A stretch of DNA of 64,000 nt, taken from positions 744,001 through 808,000 of the forward strand of contig JASISA010000009.1 in the NCBI GenBank assembly GCA_031771865.1. Reading direction: 5' to 3'. Numbering within the stretch: position 1 is the stretch's first letter; each line of letters opens with the position of its first letter. This stretch comes from Nothophaeocryptopus gaeumannii. Taxonomy: Eukaryota; Ascomycota; Dothideomycetes; Mycosphaerellales; Mycosphaerellaceae. The notes below the pieces were generated by a model. That model was not told where the DNA came from. It worked only from the letters and a program-made list of their open reading frames with translations, and did no database searches. This document shows, piece by piece, positions 31,890-43,012 of this stretch. The position numbers were made by a program, and so were the translations under genes.

Positions 31890-33710
31890 ATGCTGCGGTC
31901 GTTGTCAGTCCGCCTTGCCGGCCCGTTCAAGAAGATGAGCACTCACGACCGAAGCGATTCTGTTGTTGCGACAGAGAAGTCCACAGCATCAAATCCCGAA
32001 GTGACCCGCATTGAGAAGCAGCCCGGTGCACCGGAAGTGACCAAGGGAACAAATGGTGGAACCGACAATGGCCATGTCAATGGCACCGGGAACGAACTGA
32101 AATCCAAGTGGCCAGTCGCTTTGGATCTGGCTGGCTCCAACCTCCCTTGCAGACTGGAAGGCGAGGTGGCTGATCTCGTTGTCCTAGGAGAGATTCCCAA
32201 GGAGATAGACGGCACCTTCTACCGGGTCATGGTGGATCCCTTCGCCCCTCCCGTTGAAGGCAACGTGCCTCTCGATGGCGATGGAAACATGTCAGCTTTC
32301 CGATTCCACGATGGGAAAGTTGATATGAAGACCCGCTACGTCCATACGCAACGCTATATGTTGGAGCGCAGGGCCGGTAGAGCCCTTTTTGGACTCTACC
32401 GTAACCCGTACACTCATCATCCATGCGTACAAGCCGCGGTCGATTCAACTGCAAATACCAACCTAGTCTATTGGGCGGGCAAGCTGCTAGCACTCAAGGA
32501 ATCGAGTCTACCATATGCTGTGAATCCGCAAACGATGGAGACGCTGGGCTTCAACCCTTTTGGAGATCAAGTCAAGGCGAAATCTTTCACAGCACATCCC
32601 AAGTACGATCCTAACACGGACGAGCTGGTAGTGTATGGCTACGAAGCGACAGGTCTAGGGAGCATGGACATCGTTTCCTACGCCGTTGACCGCACTGGAA
32701 CAGTCAAAGACATCTTCTGGTGCAAGCAACCCTTCAACGACGGCAAAGGCCCTGGTATGATCCACGACTGCGCTATTACGAAGAACTGGTTACTCCTCTT
32801 TATCTGGCCATTCGAAGCAAGCGTCGAAAGGATGAAGAAAGGCGGCCACCACTGGTCCTACTGCTACGAGCGCAAGTTCACCGTTATCGTCGTCCCTCGC
32901 AAGCCCGATAATCCACAAGCCGGCTGGTCCAAAGGCGAAGTACGCCACTACGAATGGGACAACTGCATGGGAATCCACACAGCTGGCGCCTGGGAAGACC
33001 CCTCCGACCCAACCAAGATCACCGTCGAAAGCAGCCGAGTCCACGACAACGCCTTCCCCTTCTTCCCACCCGAAGACGGCCGCATGCCAGCCCCAGACGC
33101 CAAAGGCGATTTCGTCCGCTGGCGTATTGACGCTTCGCAGCCTGCAGGAACCCGCATGCAAGACGAAGTCAAACTCGATTGTCCCTCCGAATTCCCACGT
33201 ATCGACGAGCGCTTCATGGCTCGCAAATACGAATGGACCTGGATGAACGTCATGATGCCTACAAAGGACTCCCAGGGAAAGAATATATATCATGGGTTGA
33301 ATGGGATTGCGCAATACAATAACCGTACCGGGAAGACGAAGTGGTTCTATGCGGGGGAGGACAGTGGGATCCAAGAGCCGATTTTCATTCCCAGGAGTGA
33401 GGAAGCGGAGGAGGGGGATGGATGGGTTATGGCATTGATTGAGAGGAGGGGCTTGAGGAGGTGTGATGTTGTTGTGCTTGATACGAGGGATTTCGGGAAG
33501 CCCATCGCCATAGTCCAGCTTCCTTTCCACATGAAGGCACAGGTGAGTTGTGGACGGAGAGACCTTTCGGAGGCCTGATATCTGACTGACTTGAGTGAGT
33601 AGGTCCATGGCAACTGGGTCAGTGCGAAGGATCTTGGAGGGTATCAGCCACTTGCAAGACAGATGCCGGAGTTTGAGGTCATTAAGGGAGGTGCTTTGGA
33701 GCCGTTGTAG
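31890..33710 (+). CDS. Carotenoid cleavage oxygenase (RPE65/lignostilbene dioxygenase family)
   Basis: Non-haem iron oxygenase that cuts a conjugated double bond in carotenoids, apocarotenoids or stilbenes. Exons 31890-33542 and 33603-33710 are joined over a 60-nt intron (GTGAGT..TAG); the protein has 586 residues. The four iron-binding His are all visible: FTAHPKYD (His236), MIHDCAIT (His292), RVHDNAFPF (His385) and VHGNWV (His553). The last is in exon 2, so the short last exon is essential. A 60-residue polar N-terminal extension precedes the seven-bladed propeller region. A second Met at 31935 is an alternative start. Substrate is unknown; resemblance is to fungal carotenoid oxygenases of about 550-600 residues. 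Confidence 0.88.
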
Positions 33711-33756
33711 GCTCACACGGGTGGGTGCACCGGTGAGAGCTTGATGCTAGTGAGTC

Positions 33757-34661
33757 ATGGTGGAGAAGCTTGACCTATGCTGCCTCATGATTCGCATATT
33801 AGGTGATACCAATGCAGCAAGCATTCAAAACGATCTACATCTAGTACATCCAACGCCGTCATATCCTTCGTTCCGACAGCTATCGGAACATGACTACGAC
33901 CATCCCAACGCTGCTTCAACTGTGTTTGGCACAGTCGAACTCCTCGAAAAAAGACTCTCTTATCTTCCTTTCACTGACCTCATCCGTTCACAATGCATCT
34001 GCCGCCAATGCCGTCTCGTCCTCGCGGATCCATCTCTAGAAACCTTGAAGCACGCCCTCTTTTTCACGTTCCACCCCGCCCAAGAATGTTGCTCGATTCT
34101 GCCTGATGGTTGAAGATCATACATCAACAGGGCCTATGGGTTCAGGATCGCTGAATTGAATCCGTGGCTCGGAGAAGCAGATCGATTGCCATTCTGGACG
34201 TGTGTTCACGTGATGATAGATCAGGATAGATTGCTTGCAGATGTCTCGTTGTTCAGGAAAGCAATGCATCTCACTCAATCGAGCACCGAGACGATCGAGA
34301 TTGAGTATACAAGACCACAGATATCGAAGTGCCGATCAGACGGACTTCGAACATGTTAAGACCGTACGTTCTCAGAGTCCGCCAAGACGGAGACGTGACG
34401 ATAGGAAGAGTAGTAGACAAGCTCCATCGAGTTCTGAGAGACTTCAGCGATATGAGGAAGTCGCCGCAACGGTTTTCGATACTTAACCTGGAAGTGTCCG
34501 AGGGCCTGATAGCTCGCCAATCCGAACGGGTCAGATATGCTCATACGGGCCAAGATGAGCACGCAGAACATCTTGGGCGGACATGGCAAGAGCGAATGGC
34601 TAGATTACCTCCAAGGTTGTGGCATAGTCGTTCTCCGTTTTCGCACCCTTTGATCTTCTGA
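33757..34661 (+). pseudogene. F-box protein gene broken by a TGA and a frame change
   Basis: From the ATG at 33757, residues about 55-100 match an F-box: VFGTVELLEKRLSYLPFTDL then RSQCICRQCRLVLADP. The frame then meets a TGA at 34111-34113. The same frame continues with a plausible NPWLGE segment and ends at 34359, while a sensible C-terminal continuation (LRPYVLRVRQDGDVTIGRVV) is in another frame from about 34329. Intact fungal members run straight from the F-box into these segments. A CGA-to-TGA change plus an indel would explain the damage. No intron of suitable length was found for the TGA. It lies just downstream of the carotenoid oxygenase gene. Confidence 0.55.
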
Positions 34662-34862
34662 GAAGACATTCAATGATCGCAATGAACGCGTTTCTTCTGC
34701 ATTAATATCTGTACACTGCCTACTGAGCAAATTTGTGGTATCGCAAACGAGATCTCGACGCCTTACACGCCTTGCCTTGCTTTCATGCTCCATCTTGTGC
34801 TTATGCAGACGCTCGATTCTCGGATCTCGAGGGTAATCCTTCGACCATCTTGCTTATTCTCC

Positions 34863-37767
34863 TTACTCAGCGAAGGGCTGGCTCAGCCTTTCTTCCATCT
34901 TCTTCATCAATACAGGTGGCACTGCTTCGTCCGTGGCTCGGATGGTGAGTCTGTACATCTGTTTGGCATTGTCAGCAACGTCAAATTGATCGGTGTAGAA
35001 GTCCTCGACTCGCCTTGTTCTCGGCATTCGGCTCCAACCTCAACAAACATCCGAATTTACCTGCAGTCGTATGCAGTACAGTCGCGCCGACGAAATTTCT
35101 CGGATTCGGGTCCACGCCGTCCAGAACGCCCCACTTGAAGCCCTGCAACAACCGCCTGGTAGCTGAATTGGAGATATCGTACGCCTGGAAGATCTTCTGC
35201 GATTCTCTTGGGGCGCCGCCTATCTGTTTCCAGCGCTTGAAAAAATCATCGGCTGTGAGGACCGCACCTTCCATATATTTGTGTGGGGTGACAGGGAGCT
35301 TCAGTGTCAGTGCCTGCAATGCACCAGCCATGTATGAGATGCGGAGCGTTGGCGACTCTGTGAAGATCCCTTTGGCTTCGAACATGATCATCTGCTGCAC
35401 CTGTTCGCCGGAGAGAACCTTCGTCTCAGGTAGACTCTTGACGTCGGCTTTGAGCAGGTCGGAAGATGGGTTGTCGAGTGTTGTAGTGAAGGATTGTATG
35501 GGCGCGGACGACTTGTTGGTGTAGTACAAGATGATGCAGCCGTTTTCGTTTCTGTATTCAGACCGAAGCCCAACTTGTATTTGCACATCCTCGTACAGAA
35601 CGCCTTCAGGCTTCATAAGCAATCTATTGTAGCCCGGCTCCCAGTCTGGCGACAGGTACTGAGCGCTGGCAAGATTAGGTGCAGCGCTAGTGAGGTCGAG
35701 GCCTGCCAGCTCGTCGATTGGTGTCTTCGATGAGCCATTTGCATGGGTACCGTTTGTGCCATTCACGCCATTGGCGCCATTGAGTGTAGCTGTGGCATGG
35801 TTCGAGAAGTTGCGCTTGAGAGTTTGACTTCTGTCCAGTGTTGGCAAGCCGTCTTTGCCAGTGATCGCCCATGTTCGCTTGTCACCGACTGCACCAGACT
35901 TCTTGTCCAACCTCGTGAGAAGGGCAGACGCTCGCTCTGGGAACGCTGGCATCTCATCACAGATTGTTCGCAGAAGCTCGTCCGTGGGCATAGTTGCGAT
36001 GGTGAGGTACTCGCATGCCCGCTGTTGTAGCTCAGAATCAAGCGAATGGCTATACGTCCGGAAAGCACCGAGCAATTGCGGTCTGATCTCTGGGAAGAGG
36101 TTGACGAACTTGACGAAGGCGGACAAGATCATAGCGCGCGTGTTCGGTGAGCAAGCTCCAAACTTGGCCTGTAGTGCCAAGAACTGCTCGATCGGACTGC
36201 AGCCTTTAACTTCAGCAATCAAATGCCCGAACTCGCCCAAGATGTAGCTTCCAATCTTCACGAGCGTTTCGTGGCAGTGATCTGCCTTGCAATATTGCAG
36301 AATATTCTGCGCCGCGTATATTTGCAGCTCGTCGTTGTTTGTGACGATCTGAATGATTCGTTGCCAGACTTCGTCGCTAACGTGGTCTCCGGCCATTGCT
36401 ATCAGTCGCATTGATATGTCGACGTACCACTTAACGTCTGTCGCATACTTCTCGGTCAAGATAGCAATCTTCAAGACCATCTCTTCTCTGATGGCATAGT
36501 CGGCAGATTGCAGATACTTCAACAGCTCGTGCACGATCTTCTGTGAATTTGTTTGGTCGCACATGCTGTAGAGTAGATCCAGTCCTTGTCTCCGCACAGT
36601 GATATCTCTATCCCTCAGAGATCCAATAATGATATCCTGATGCTTCTTGATCGGATCCAGAGTCTCAGCTCGCACTGCGAGATGGGTCATGGCCTCGAGT
36701 CCTAGGTATCGTACATTGGTCTCTCTCGATCCGATGAACTTGCCAAGCTTCGTCGAGATCTGTACCATGAGATCCCTTTCTGTGTCCAGATGAATAATAA
36801 GATTAATAGCTTCGAACAGGACTGCGTTCTGTGCGTTGTTCTGCTGCACATTCTTTGCCGATTCCATCGCGTTGTCGAGAAAGACCTGCAGGGAGTCGCG
36901 CATGAGCTGTCGTATGTGAGAGTCTTCAGACGGTGGAAAATATTGCAGTAGCCGCAAGAGCTTGACTTGCAGCCAAGGGCATGGGACTTTGTAGTAGACG
37001 TAGTCGCCAGAGTACTCTTGATCGCACACAATCTTCTTCAACCTTTGCGCTGCCTTCACGTAGCTCCCTCGGTATGCATCCGGATTGTCCTGCGCCAAAG
37101 TCATGACAAGAGATGTCACGGAGAGCGTAACACCCATGTCTGGATCGTCCATGATTGCTATTATCCGCTCGGACCATTCCGGCTGTACTATAGTCGGCAC
37201 CTTGCGGTATAATCGCAATAGCGTGAGAGCAGCCTTCTTTTTCACAAATGGCTTGCTGGCCGGAGATATTAGGAGTCTGTGCACGTCTCCACACAACGCC
37301 TCGCCCATCTCTTTGCTGCCCACATTGGCGATCGCGTGTAGTGCCAGACAGTTGTTCAGCTCATTGTGGTCGGCCAAGTCCTTCCGTATGCTGTTGACCA
37401 CCAGGTGCAGCAGCTCATGCTGTTCATGTAGAAACAAAGTCACAGCCAAGTATCCAATCTGCTTCTCCGAGTACTTGTTTGCAGAGATCAAGTTGACAGC
37501 CTCCAGATGTCCAAAGTCCACGTTCCAGCCGAGGATGTAGATGTACAGCAGCTTGCAGACATACTTCTTCTTGTCGTAGCCTGACAAATTCCCGCCCTTG
37601 AACTTCTGTCGAATGTTGGCCAGCTCCTTGTTGATGCGCTTCTCTTCCAGCTCCCTCGCGCGTGCATTTCGGAGGTCTGCTATAAATGACACCAGTCCTC
37701 GCATAGTATTCTCCTTCCCACTGTTTCCCACCCCCCTGTTGAATAAGGCGGAGGCTGCGGCGGCCAT
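34863..37767 (-). CDS. APL3: AP-2 adaptor complex alpha subunit (alpha-adaptin)
   Basis: Large subunit of the AP-2 clathrin adaptor, linking clathrin and PIP2-rich plasma membrane during endocytosis. Exon 1 runs 37767-35014; the last exon is 34958-34863, giving 949 residues. The intron between (55 nt) is of the GC-AG type: AAG/GCGAGT donor, TTGCTGAC branch and AAACAG acceptor. Splicing restores the MYRLTIRATDEAVPP ear motif that the unspliced frame lacks. The HEAT-repeat trunk (about 20-600) opens with GLVSFIADLRNARARELEEKR and includes the KKYVCKLLYIYILG region. A hinge with poly-Gly/Asn/Thr precedes the appendage (from about 690), with TADDFFKRWKQIGG in the platform domain. The length is normal for fungal alpha-adaptins. 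Confidence 0.93.
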
Positions 37768-38366
37768 GATGACGGCGCCTCCAGGGCTCGTCCGCCCAAC
37801 GAGAGGTCGGCCAGTACGCGGTGGCGAGGAGACTTAGGGTATTGGGAGCGTCGTGTGGTCGTCCGTGGTCTTCAGAAGGTCGGCAATCGATGTTATGGCC
37901 CTCGAGCAATGTCGAGCTCCCGGGGTTGCGATGCGCGGATGCGCGATGGCTCGGCACGCGTGAATCGATTCGCGTCGCCCCAGCGCCTCACATCAAAGAA
38001 TGGCTTTGGTAGGGCAGATGAGGCTGTATCAGATCCGCGGCGAATGCAAGGTTTTGCGAGTTGAAGTTGTTTCGAACTCAAAGGTCAGGGACATCAGCAG
38101 CAGCGTGAAGCGCTCACGGCGCCGCTCGGACCACCCCTGCCGTCACCGACCATCCCGACTCCTCCGACATGGTCCAATGTGGAGACAGGTGCTCGTGCTT
38201 CTGTTGTCGGCAGATAGCCGTGAAGATTGCAACGTCAGGGATGAGATCGAATATGCGGAGGCTGCATGATGAGTGGGTGTGATCGTTGAAAAGTGGCCTT
38301 TCGAGAAATGCTCAAAGTTACTAACTACAAACACAGCGCAGAAGCGAAGGAACGATGGGGGTATCT
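37768..38366. other. Intergenic, no gene seen
   Basis: About 0.6 kb between the start of the alpha-adaptin gene and the 3' end of the FAD monooxygenase gene. It holds no supported gene; it should include the adaptin promoter. Confidence 0.35.
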
Positions 38367-39875
38367 CTAGGAGGGCGACGAAGAGAGAGTCTCTGCATGC
38401 CCAAAATGCTCGACTATGCCATCCTCTTGCAGTCGCTTCATCATATCACCCGGATATTCGTGCTCTTCTGCCCACTCCAAGGCCCTCCTCATCACAGCAT
38501 AGGCATCGTACGGACATAGAAACTGCCTGGTCGGCTGAATCCATCCCGCCAGCGTCACTCCTGGTAGATCGCCACTATATATCTGTCGAATTTCATCTGC
38601 GAACTCGATGGCAGGCTTCGGTGATAGCATGCCGGCGCTGAGTACCTGCGTTGTCATATTCCTTGGTAGGCGGACAGCTTCCCACAGCGCCAGCCTTCTG
38701 TGGAGCTCTTTGCTATCGGATCGTTCTACGCCTTTCAGAATAACCTCGAGGGCTGCAGTATCTTCCAATGCGGTACTACCTACGACACAAGTGAATGTCA
38801 GTTGATTGTCAAAGGCGACAGAATAGGAGCGCAAGAACATACCTCCTCCAGCCAATGCGGGCAACATCGGATGCGCTGCGTCTCCGATCAAGACAGCTCG
38901 ACCATTCACATAGCGCGGAAGAGGGTCGCGTTGGAGAATGCTGTAGACACGCACTTCTTCCGCACATCGGATCATGGCTCTGAAAGCTGGATGAAAGCCC
39001 TCCAATGCCTTCAGAGCTTGATCATGTGTTGCTGGAAAGTCCCAGTCGTAAATGCGCCTTTCACCATGCTGCATTCGATGGAAGAGCGCAACGCTCATGA
39101 CTTCGCCTCTGCGACACGGGTATGCGATCACGAAAACGCCAGTCTCTGGATTGAAGGATCCCGTGAGCATGTCGTGTGCTCCATCTTTGAAAAGCGCGCT
39201 GGCTTCTGGGTCTGCTAAAAGTCGGCCAATGGGAATTAGACTCCGATACGCGCTCTTGCCAGTCTCATGGAGCGGAAACGATTTCTGCGTTACCCGATCC
39301 ACAAAGATGCTGGAGACTCCGTCGGCTAGGATGACCAGATCTTTCTGTATGACTTGCTTGCCCTCTCGCTGGGTTGGATCCACCGTGGCAAACTGTCCAG
39401 TATCGCAATCGAGCTTTACCGCCATTCGCCCCAATTCGGTCTTTGCTCCCGCGTCCTCGGCGCGCATCCTCAAGGCCATGTGCAGATCTGCGCGGTGATA
39501 GGAGATGAACGCCGCTCCGTATTGGTCCTCCACGCCCTCAAAGTCGCTGGTGTGAAGCTGCTGACCCGTCTTGGGATGAATTCTTCGCGTGCCACTCAAT
39601 CTCTTGCCGCATCCGCCATCCAGGTACTCTGACTCTCCAGCTGCATTTTCGCCAGCAACGCCCCATTCTCGCAGTAGACGGACTGCCTGCGGCGGCATAT
39701 TTATCGCTGCGCCAACCTCGTTTCTGAATTCAGAGCGCTCGTAGATTGTGACTTTGTGTCCGGCTCGGCGAAGGCATATTGCAGCCGAAAGGCCAGCGAT
39801 ACCTGCTCCGATCACGGCAATGTCGAGACAGTCGTCCTCAGGCGTCGTAGCATCATCTCTGACAGCCCCAGGCAT
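38367..39875 (-). CDS. FAD-dependent aromatic monooxygenase (salicylate hydroxylase-like)
   Basis: Predicted NAD(P)H- and FAD-dependent hydroxylase of aromatic or related substrates. Exons 39875-38843 and 38779-38367 are joined across a 63-nt intron (GTATGT..GTCGTAG). The intron is a multiple of three, so it hides in an open frame; removing it restores the conserved ALAGGGSTALEDTAAL block. The protein has 481 residues. The FAD-binding GxGxxG is at residues 23-28 (VIGAGIAGLSAA), the DG motif reads VILADGVSS and the second FAD motif reads LIGDAAHPMLP. These are diagnostic of the class A flavoprotein monooxygenases, and the closest resemblance is to fungal salicylate hydroxylase-like proteins. 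The start was placed at MPGAV because about 129 upstream codons look like leader, including an AAAGTGAGTG donor-like site. Confidence 0.88.
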   Translation of the reverse strand: MPGAVRDDATTPEDDCLDIAVIGAGIAGLSAAICLRRAGHKVTIYERSEFRNEVGAAINMPPQAVRLLREWGVAGENAAGESEYLDGGCGKRLSGTRRIHPKTGQQLHTSDFEGVEDQYGAAFISYHRADLHMALRMRAEDAGAKTELGRMAVKLDCDTGQFATVDPTQREGKQVIQKDLVILADGVSSIFVDRVTQKSFPLHETGKSAYRSLIPIGRLLADPEASALFKDGAHDMLTGSFNPETGVFVIAYPCRRGEVMSVALFHRMQHGERRIYDWDFPATHDQALKALEGFHPAFRAMIRCAEEVRVYSILQRDPLPRYVNGRAVLIGDAAHPMLPALAGGGMFLRSYSVAFDNQLTFTCVVGSTALEDTAALEVILKGVERSDSKELHRRLALWEAVRLPRNMTTQVLSAGMLSPKPAIEFADEIRQIYSGDLPGVTLAGWIQPTRQFLCPYDAYAVMRRALEWAEEHEYPGDMMKRLQEDGIVEHFGHAETLSSSPS

Positions 39876-41027
39876 TGTCGCGCGATGTCGTGGGAAAGAA
39901 GAAAGATAGTGGGGTAAGAATAGAAGCCTTAGAGCTAAGAGAGGGGGAACACTCACTTTGTAGGTACGTGTCGAGTAACATGTACACGCAAACGCGTCTC
40001 GCGCGTCACCTGGAGGGTTCGGGGTTTCGAAATGAGATATAATATGCTTCGATAGGTGGGAGCTTGCGAATGCAGAGGACGCATGGCGGGCCGGCCTGAG
40101 AGGCGGCTGAAACAAGGCTTGAGTCGTTCCAAGATCAGATCCGTCGGGGTTAGTCAAGGACGACTCGGAAACACTGCCTCTGCTGACGGTGTTGTGTGTA
40201 TCAGTTTTAGACGCCACGAAAAGGGCGCGAAGGAAGCTGCCGCTGTAGGCACGCTCCCACAACGATCATCTGGCGAAGTCCAGAATTCAGTAAAAAATTG
40301 AATAGGACTGTTGTACTATAATGAGTGTGCGGTCTCGATAAGCATTGTCCTGGCAAGCTCCTGACTACTGACTAGAAACTTGGACCGGGGAAAGTAAGGG
40401 CTGTCGTCAGCGCAGACAGCAGCTTGGTGGCCGCGATGAAGCCAGTTTCCAACGTGATGTTGACGCGGCAACAAGGAAAGCTCCATTCTAAGAGCGTCCT
40501 GTTGGCACTCACAATGGCTTGCGATCCATGGTTCCATAAGCAACAGTCGGACATCGGGTTTTGCTCTCCCCCCGAAGGAGTTTCAAAGAGTCGAGTACAT
40601 GTAGATGAGCTGAAGGCAGCTAGTTGTACATGAGTGAGCACTCTCACATGAATCGAGAGAGACATGCAGAGTGTAGGTGGTGAGTGAATATTGACGACAC
40701 GGGATACGTGTTGTAGGGGGTGATGAAATTGATGGCGACGAGGAGAAGAAAGACAGAGTTCAGGGAGTCGCTCCCGATGAACCCACTTCTTTGCCACGTG
40801 ACGAAGCCTACCCACTTCACATCGACTTCCCTCGCTTGTGTTGTTGACAGGAGATGGTTGTATCTTCTAACGACATCAATAGTGAATCTGCGTCTTTCGC
40901 AGAAGCTTCGAGCATTCGCCTGCTCTGGCTCAATTCTCCGTGAAGTGCTCTGGTCGCCACTTCAAAATGACTTGCTCCTGACCCCGCCGAGCCACCAACA
41001 ACTCAGCCTTCCGCAACGCCGTCCAAT
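39876..41027. other. Divergent intergenic region, no gene seen
   Basis: About 1.15 kb between the monooxygenase start and the hypothetical gene at 41028. Open frames at 40372-40815 (minus) and 40720-41136 (plus) have no domain and look like chance. Confidence 0.4.
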
Positions 41028-41995
41028 ATGTTCTCGACGAAGAAGCGTTCGAGAGACGAGGGCGACGATGGCGCTGAGTATAGAGCAGAGGAATCGGTTG
41101 CTGGCAAGGTTGGTTTTGCCTATGCGGATTTCCTGATTAACCAACACCTGCTGACATCGTGAAGCGAGCCCGCGCCACGACCAGCACCTCGGCTGACAGC
41201 GAGAGGTGGTTTCACGACTCTGTACTCAATACGCCAACGAGGGCGAGGGAGCAGTCGAAGTACGATAGCGACGATGACACCTCTTCCATGAGGTCAGAGC
41301 CCGGAAGCATCCAGGATGTTTCCATGGACTCCGGAGACGAAGAAATGGGCGACACGCTTTCGCAGTCACCGGAAGAACATTTCATGTCACGACCTGTTAC
41401 TGGTCACAGCGGCCCATTCGGTCAGCGAATGCAGATGAATAGAGTGCCTACCCCGATGGTACCGATGCGGCCAGGCGCGAGTCCAGATCGAATCCGAACT
41501 GGCATCAAGCAGCACATTCGGCGACGCCATCCAGTGGAAGTCGGAGGCGGAAGCGGCGGGACTAGCTCAGATCTTCTGGAAGTGCCATCACCTATAGACG
41601 AAGACGAAGTCCCGACTCCGCCTAGTGCGGCAGAAGCTGCGGGCTCACAGCTTTCCATGCTGACTGTGAGTGACATCGACATGGAAGAAAGCGACCACGT
41701 GCCCAGGATATCAATCGACCCGGCGAGACCTTCTAATCATAATGTACCCCACCACGACCTTGACTCCGCTGTGGAAGTGGAACCCATGGACAGCGGACCC
41801 GATAATATCATCGTCAGGAAGCAAAGACAGCGCAGCGGAGCGCTGAGCAGTGGCCAATCACCCGTACGCGCAGGTCCGAGCAATAATACCACCAACGATA
41901 TTCCGGCCAAGCGAGGCTTCAGCATGGGGTTTCGTGCAGACTGCGAGAAATGTCGTATGCGCGTGCCGGGGCATATGAATCACTTCACTGCCTAG
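41028..41995 (+). CDS. Conserved hypothetical protein, disordered, C-terminal Cys motif
   Basis: 303 residues from exons 41028-41108 and 41165-41995. The 56-nt intron (GTTGGT..GTGAAG, TGCTGAC branch) joins an N-terminal KKRSRDE stretch to KRARATT and makes a bipartite nuclear-localisation-like signal. The middle is polar, with acidic and Ser/Pro-rich parts and no globular domain. The end is distinctive: RGFSMGFRADCEKCRMRVPGHMNHF, with two Cys and two His that could bind a metal. I recall the same ending in other fungal proteins of unknown function. A nuclear location is inferred. No enzymatic role can be proposed. Confidence 0.7.
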
Positions 41996-42259
41996 TAGGC
42001 ATGAAGACCACCACCACATCGTCATCATACCACGGTTTCAACACGATCATTTGCGAGCGTTCCTTTTTACCATAAGCGACAGGCGCTGGGGGAGTTTGGG
42101 CTTTTTACGCAATACCTATGTGCATACCGACAGGAAATGGCACTTCGTGAGGATGGATTTAGCAGGCGGGTTCAGCACGCTAATGTCTAGCGTGACCATT
42201 CAGTGAAATGTCTCGATCACTCAGCGAAAGCGTTTCTTTGTTACTAGCTTACAGCGTCA

Positions 42260-43012
42260 TCATACAATGAACCCAACGGGCTTGTCAAGAGCCAAAGTTC
42301 CACGTTCAAAACATACCCCGATCTTCCAAGACTTCACCTGCGGCCAATGCTCAAATCCATCCTTCGTCGAATCACTAACATCCACATAAACCATTTTCGG
42401 TGCAAATCTCAGCGACATGGCAAACTTGGGAACCACTTGAATTTTGTTCGTGTTGCACGGAAGAAGGCCTTGGAGGATTTTGTGCCGTCGGCGGCGTCAG
42501 GAGGCTACACGGCGACTTTGAGTTGCGTGGGTGGCTTGGAGCCGTTGGGAGTTGGTTCTGGGGAGGAGTAGTCGAAGCGGGCGAGATGTTTGGGGATGTT
42601 TTAATTTCGGCGGCTTATGTATGCTTGAGTTCCGTCAGTTGTTTCGAGTACTCGAAAGTGGAAAGTTGATGGTCGTACCATTGTGTGTTGTTTCACGTTG
42701 GTTGACGTATATTCTGGTAATCCTTAGATGCTCCTTGCCTTTTGTTGGACCTCGTAATACTTTGTAGTTTCCCGTGACTAAGGCCAGCTCATCGTATGGC
42801 CCCACAGGTGAATCTGACCATCGGATGACGAATATGACTCCCTATCCGCCGGTGAAGACGTTCCCTTCCGAGGTCAAATGATCGGCTTCCAGCTGATCAT
42901 ATACGCCTGGTGGCAGAGGCGGTTTGAGGCGCAGAAGCAACATGTATATCTCGCCTTTCAGGCACAATGGCGGCGGAGCAATGTTCATTACTTGACTATC
43001 CTCTTGAGACAT
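42260..43012 (-). pseudogene. Decayed acetoacetate-decarboxylase-like gene
   Basis: Reading the minus strand from the ATG at 43012, family-like blocks appear in order: PPLPPGVYDQL, LTSEGNVFTGG, a TAG, then SDSPVGPYDELALV, LRITRIYVNQRETTHNG, a broken stretch, NIPKHLARFDYSSP, a second in-frame TAG after LKVAV, PPDAADG, SKAFFRATRTKFKW and a C-terminal EHWPQVKSW segment in another frame. Fungal acetoacetate-decarboxylase-superfamily proteins carry these blocks without breaks. Two stops plus at least two frame changes make this a clear relic. It lies between the hypothetical gene and the dehydrogenase gene. Confidence 0.65.

Noticed and set aside
32790..33716. 308-codon open frame antisense to the carotenoid oxygenase gene
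   Set aside because: Shadow frame; no domain.
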